From the NCBI RefSeq assembly GCF_000967495.1, contig NZ_JXXU01000059.1, forward strand, positions 1 to 42,867: 42,867 bases of DNA. The letters run 5' to 3'. This DNA comes from Vibrio neptunius (GTDB lineage Bacteria; Pseudomonadota; Gammaproteobacteria; Enterobacterales; Vibrionaceae). How positions within the stretch are numbered: position 1 is the first letter of the stretch; the number at the start of each line of letters is the position of its first letter. Shown here piece after piece: positions 41,850 to 42,867 of the stretch. Under the pieces are notes generated by a model. That model did not search any database, had not been told where the DNA came from, and saw only the letters and a program-made list of their open reading frames with translations. Made by a program: the position numbers and the translations under genes.

Positions 41850-42587
41850 ATGAGTAATGAATTTATTTACGGCATTCACGCAGTAAAAGCGGTACTGGCA
41901 AAAGAGCCAGAGCGCTTTGTTGAAGCCTTCGTATTAAAAGGTCGTCAAGATGACCGCTTAATGCCAATCTTGAATGAACTCCAGATGTGTGGTGTGTCGA
42001 TTCAACAAATGACACGTAAAACTCTGGATGACAAAGCACGTGGTGCGAATCACCAAGGCATTATGGCTAAGGTGAAGCCAGCTAAGCAGCTGAATGAAAA
42101 TGATCTCGATGACATTCTTGCCCAACATTCCACACCGTTATTGCTAGTATTGGATGGAGTCACTGATCCGCATAACCTAGGTGCGTGTCTACGCAATGCT
42201 GATGCTGCAGGAGTGGCGGCGGTGATTGTTCCTAAGGATAAGTCAGCGAATATTACGGCTACGGTTAGCAAAGTCGCATGTGGCGCAGCAGAAACAGTCC
42301 CCTTGATTCGCGTAACCAACTTAGCTCGAACAATGCGCGCATTGCAGGAACAGGGGATCTGGTTTGTTGGCACGGCTGGCGAAGCAACTCATGACCTCTA
42401 CCAAGCCAAGTTAACTGGGCCTCTTGCGATCGTCATGGGCGCAGAAGGCGATGGTATGCGTCGCCTGACACGTGAAACTTGTGATGACTTAATCAAGATC
42501 CCAATGGCAGGGAGTGTCTCAAGTCTAAATGTCTCTGTTGCCTCTGGTGTCTGTCTATTTGAAGCGGTACGTCAGCGTTTAGCGTAA
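41850..42587 (+). CDS. rlmB: 23S rRNA 2'-O-ribose methyltransferase RlmB
   Basis: The 245-aa SpoU/SPOUT methyltransferase modifies G2251 in 23S rRNA. An N-terminal RNA-binding domain (IYGIHAVKAVLAKEPE) precedes the knot domain. SPOUT motifs are clear: NLGACLRNADAAGV (about 106-119), IVMGAEGDGMRRL (about 192-204) and IPMAGSVSSLNVSVASGVCLF (about 213-233). The ATG follows the rnr stop by 12 nt, with no strong ribosome site, so it is likely coupled to rnr. A strong terminator lies downstream. Confidence 0.96.
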   Translation: MSNEFIYGIHAVKAVLAKEPERFVEAFVLKGRQDDRLMPILNELQMCGVSIQQMTRKTLDDKARGANHQGIMAKVKPAKQLNENDLDDILAQHSTPLLLVLDGVTDPHNLGACLRNADAAGVAAVIVPKDKSANITATVSKVACGAAETVPLIRVTNLARTMRALQEQGIWFVGTAGEATHDLYQAKLTGPLAIVMGAEGDGMRRLTRETCDDLIKIPMAGSVSSLNVSVASGVCLFEAVRQRLA

Positions 42588-42604
42588 AAAGTTGGAATAC
42601 ATAT

Positions 42605-42637
42605 AAAGAGCGGGCTGTTTTTTCAGCCCGCTCTTTT
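42605..42637 (+). terminator. Terminator of rnr-rlmB
   Basis: The perfect 13-bp stem AAAGAGCGGGCTG/CAGCCCGCTCTTT has a six-T loop, and T follows. It lies 17 bp after the rlmB stop. Confidence 0.94.
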
Positions 42638-42678
42638 ACGTTGTTACATCGCTAAATGGAATCTTTGACTCTAGGTAT

Positions 42679-42781
42679 GTCATTCCATAGACCGAAGAAT
42701 GAGGGAGTAGGGAATCTATCAAATACATCTACTTGAATTACGAGATCCCCAATTCGCTCGTCCCTCATTCTTGAGGATGAC
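42679..42781. repeat. Vibrio palindromic repeat, full copy
   Basis: The left arm is GTCATTCCATAGACC with GAGTAGGGAATCT; the right arm is GAGATCCCCAATTCGCTCG with GAGGATGAC. It has the same orientation as the copy at 26533. It lies after the rnr-rlmB terminator. Confidence 0.8.
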
Positions 42782-42835
42782 AGCTTTTGCTTTGCGGGGA
42801 ATCATTTACAGCTCTCCAACTCTCCAGCTCTCCAT

Positions 42836-42850
42836 AGGACGAAGTCCGTT
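42836..42850. repeat. Inverted match of the 15-bp element at 26449
   Basis: AGGACGAAGTCCGTT is the exact reverse complement of 26449-26463. It is followed by two tandem GCATCCC units at the window edge. It is probably part of a second dispersed repeat family. Confidence 0.5.
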
Positions 42851-42867
42851 CCCGCATCCCGCATCCC

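Noticed and set aside
1..42867. CRISPR arrays, tRNA or rRNA genes
   Set aside because: No regularly spaced direct repeats and no cloverleaf or rRNA-like sequence were found; the only dispersed repeats are palindromic.

Overview
The window looks like chromosomal DNA of a marine Vibrio. The gene order crp-prkB-yheU-yheT-yheS-kefG-kefB-yheV-slyD and purA-motX-rnr-rlmB, the sodium-motor gene motX and an Xds-type secreted nuclease with a GlyGly-CTERM tail all point to Vibrionaceae. Gene calls rest on reading the translations and motifs; no database search was run.

Layout: (1) 1-5.1 kb, minus strand: a YfcC-family carrier, dcuA and aspA, an anaerobic/amino-acid module (aspartate to fumarate plus C4-dicarboxylate exchange). 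(2) 5.4-9.3 kb: fxsA, the extracellular DNase and a small lipoprotein. (3) 9.3-20.5 kb: an accessory island with two antagonism modules. The first is a split CdiA/FhaB-like operon: an exported TPS-domain protein, a second exported protein with the DUF637/pretoxin part and a PD-(D/E)xK-like toxin tip, then an immunity candidate. The second is a probable type VI secretion cargo effector with two copies of a YPFPPRH...SYDEA motif, a permuted papain/LRAT-like domain, and an overlapping small two-TM protein as immunity candidate. A truncated IS110-type transposase lies between them. (4) 20.6-26.4 kb: pabA, then astC/argD-astA-astD (arginine succinyltransferase catabolism) and a DUF1338 dioxygenase/decarboxylase. 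(5) 26.7-35.7 kb: the conserved crp to slyD block. (6) 35.7-42.6 kb: iaaA, purA, motX, rnr, rlmB.

Regulatory signals visible by eye are many strong intrinsic terminators, a near-perfect FliA promoter in front of motX, a CRP-like site upstream of crp, ARG-box-like sequences upstream of the YfcC carrier and of astC/argD, and two nested three-half-site palindromes in the dcuA and DUF1338 leaders. A ~100-bp imperfect palindromic repeat with GTCAT(T/C)CC ends occurs as three complete copies, one edge-truncated copy and one half copy. One complete copy sits inside the ast operon.

The most novel parts are the two antagonism modules: a CDI-like protein divided into two separately exported polypeptides with no TpsB transporter in the window, and the tandem-motif T6SS-like effector with its immunity candidate.
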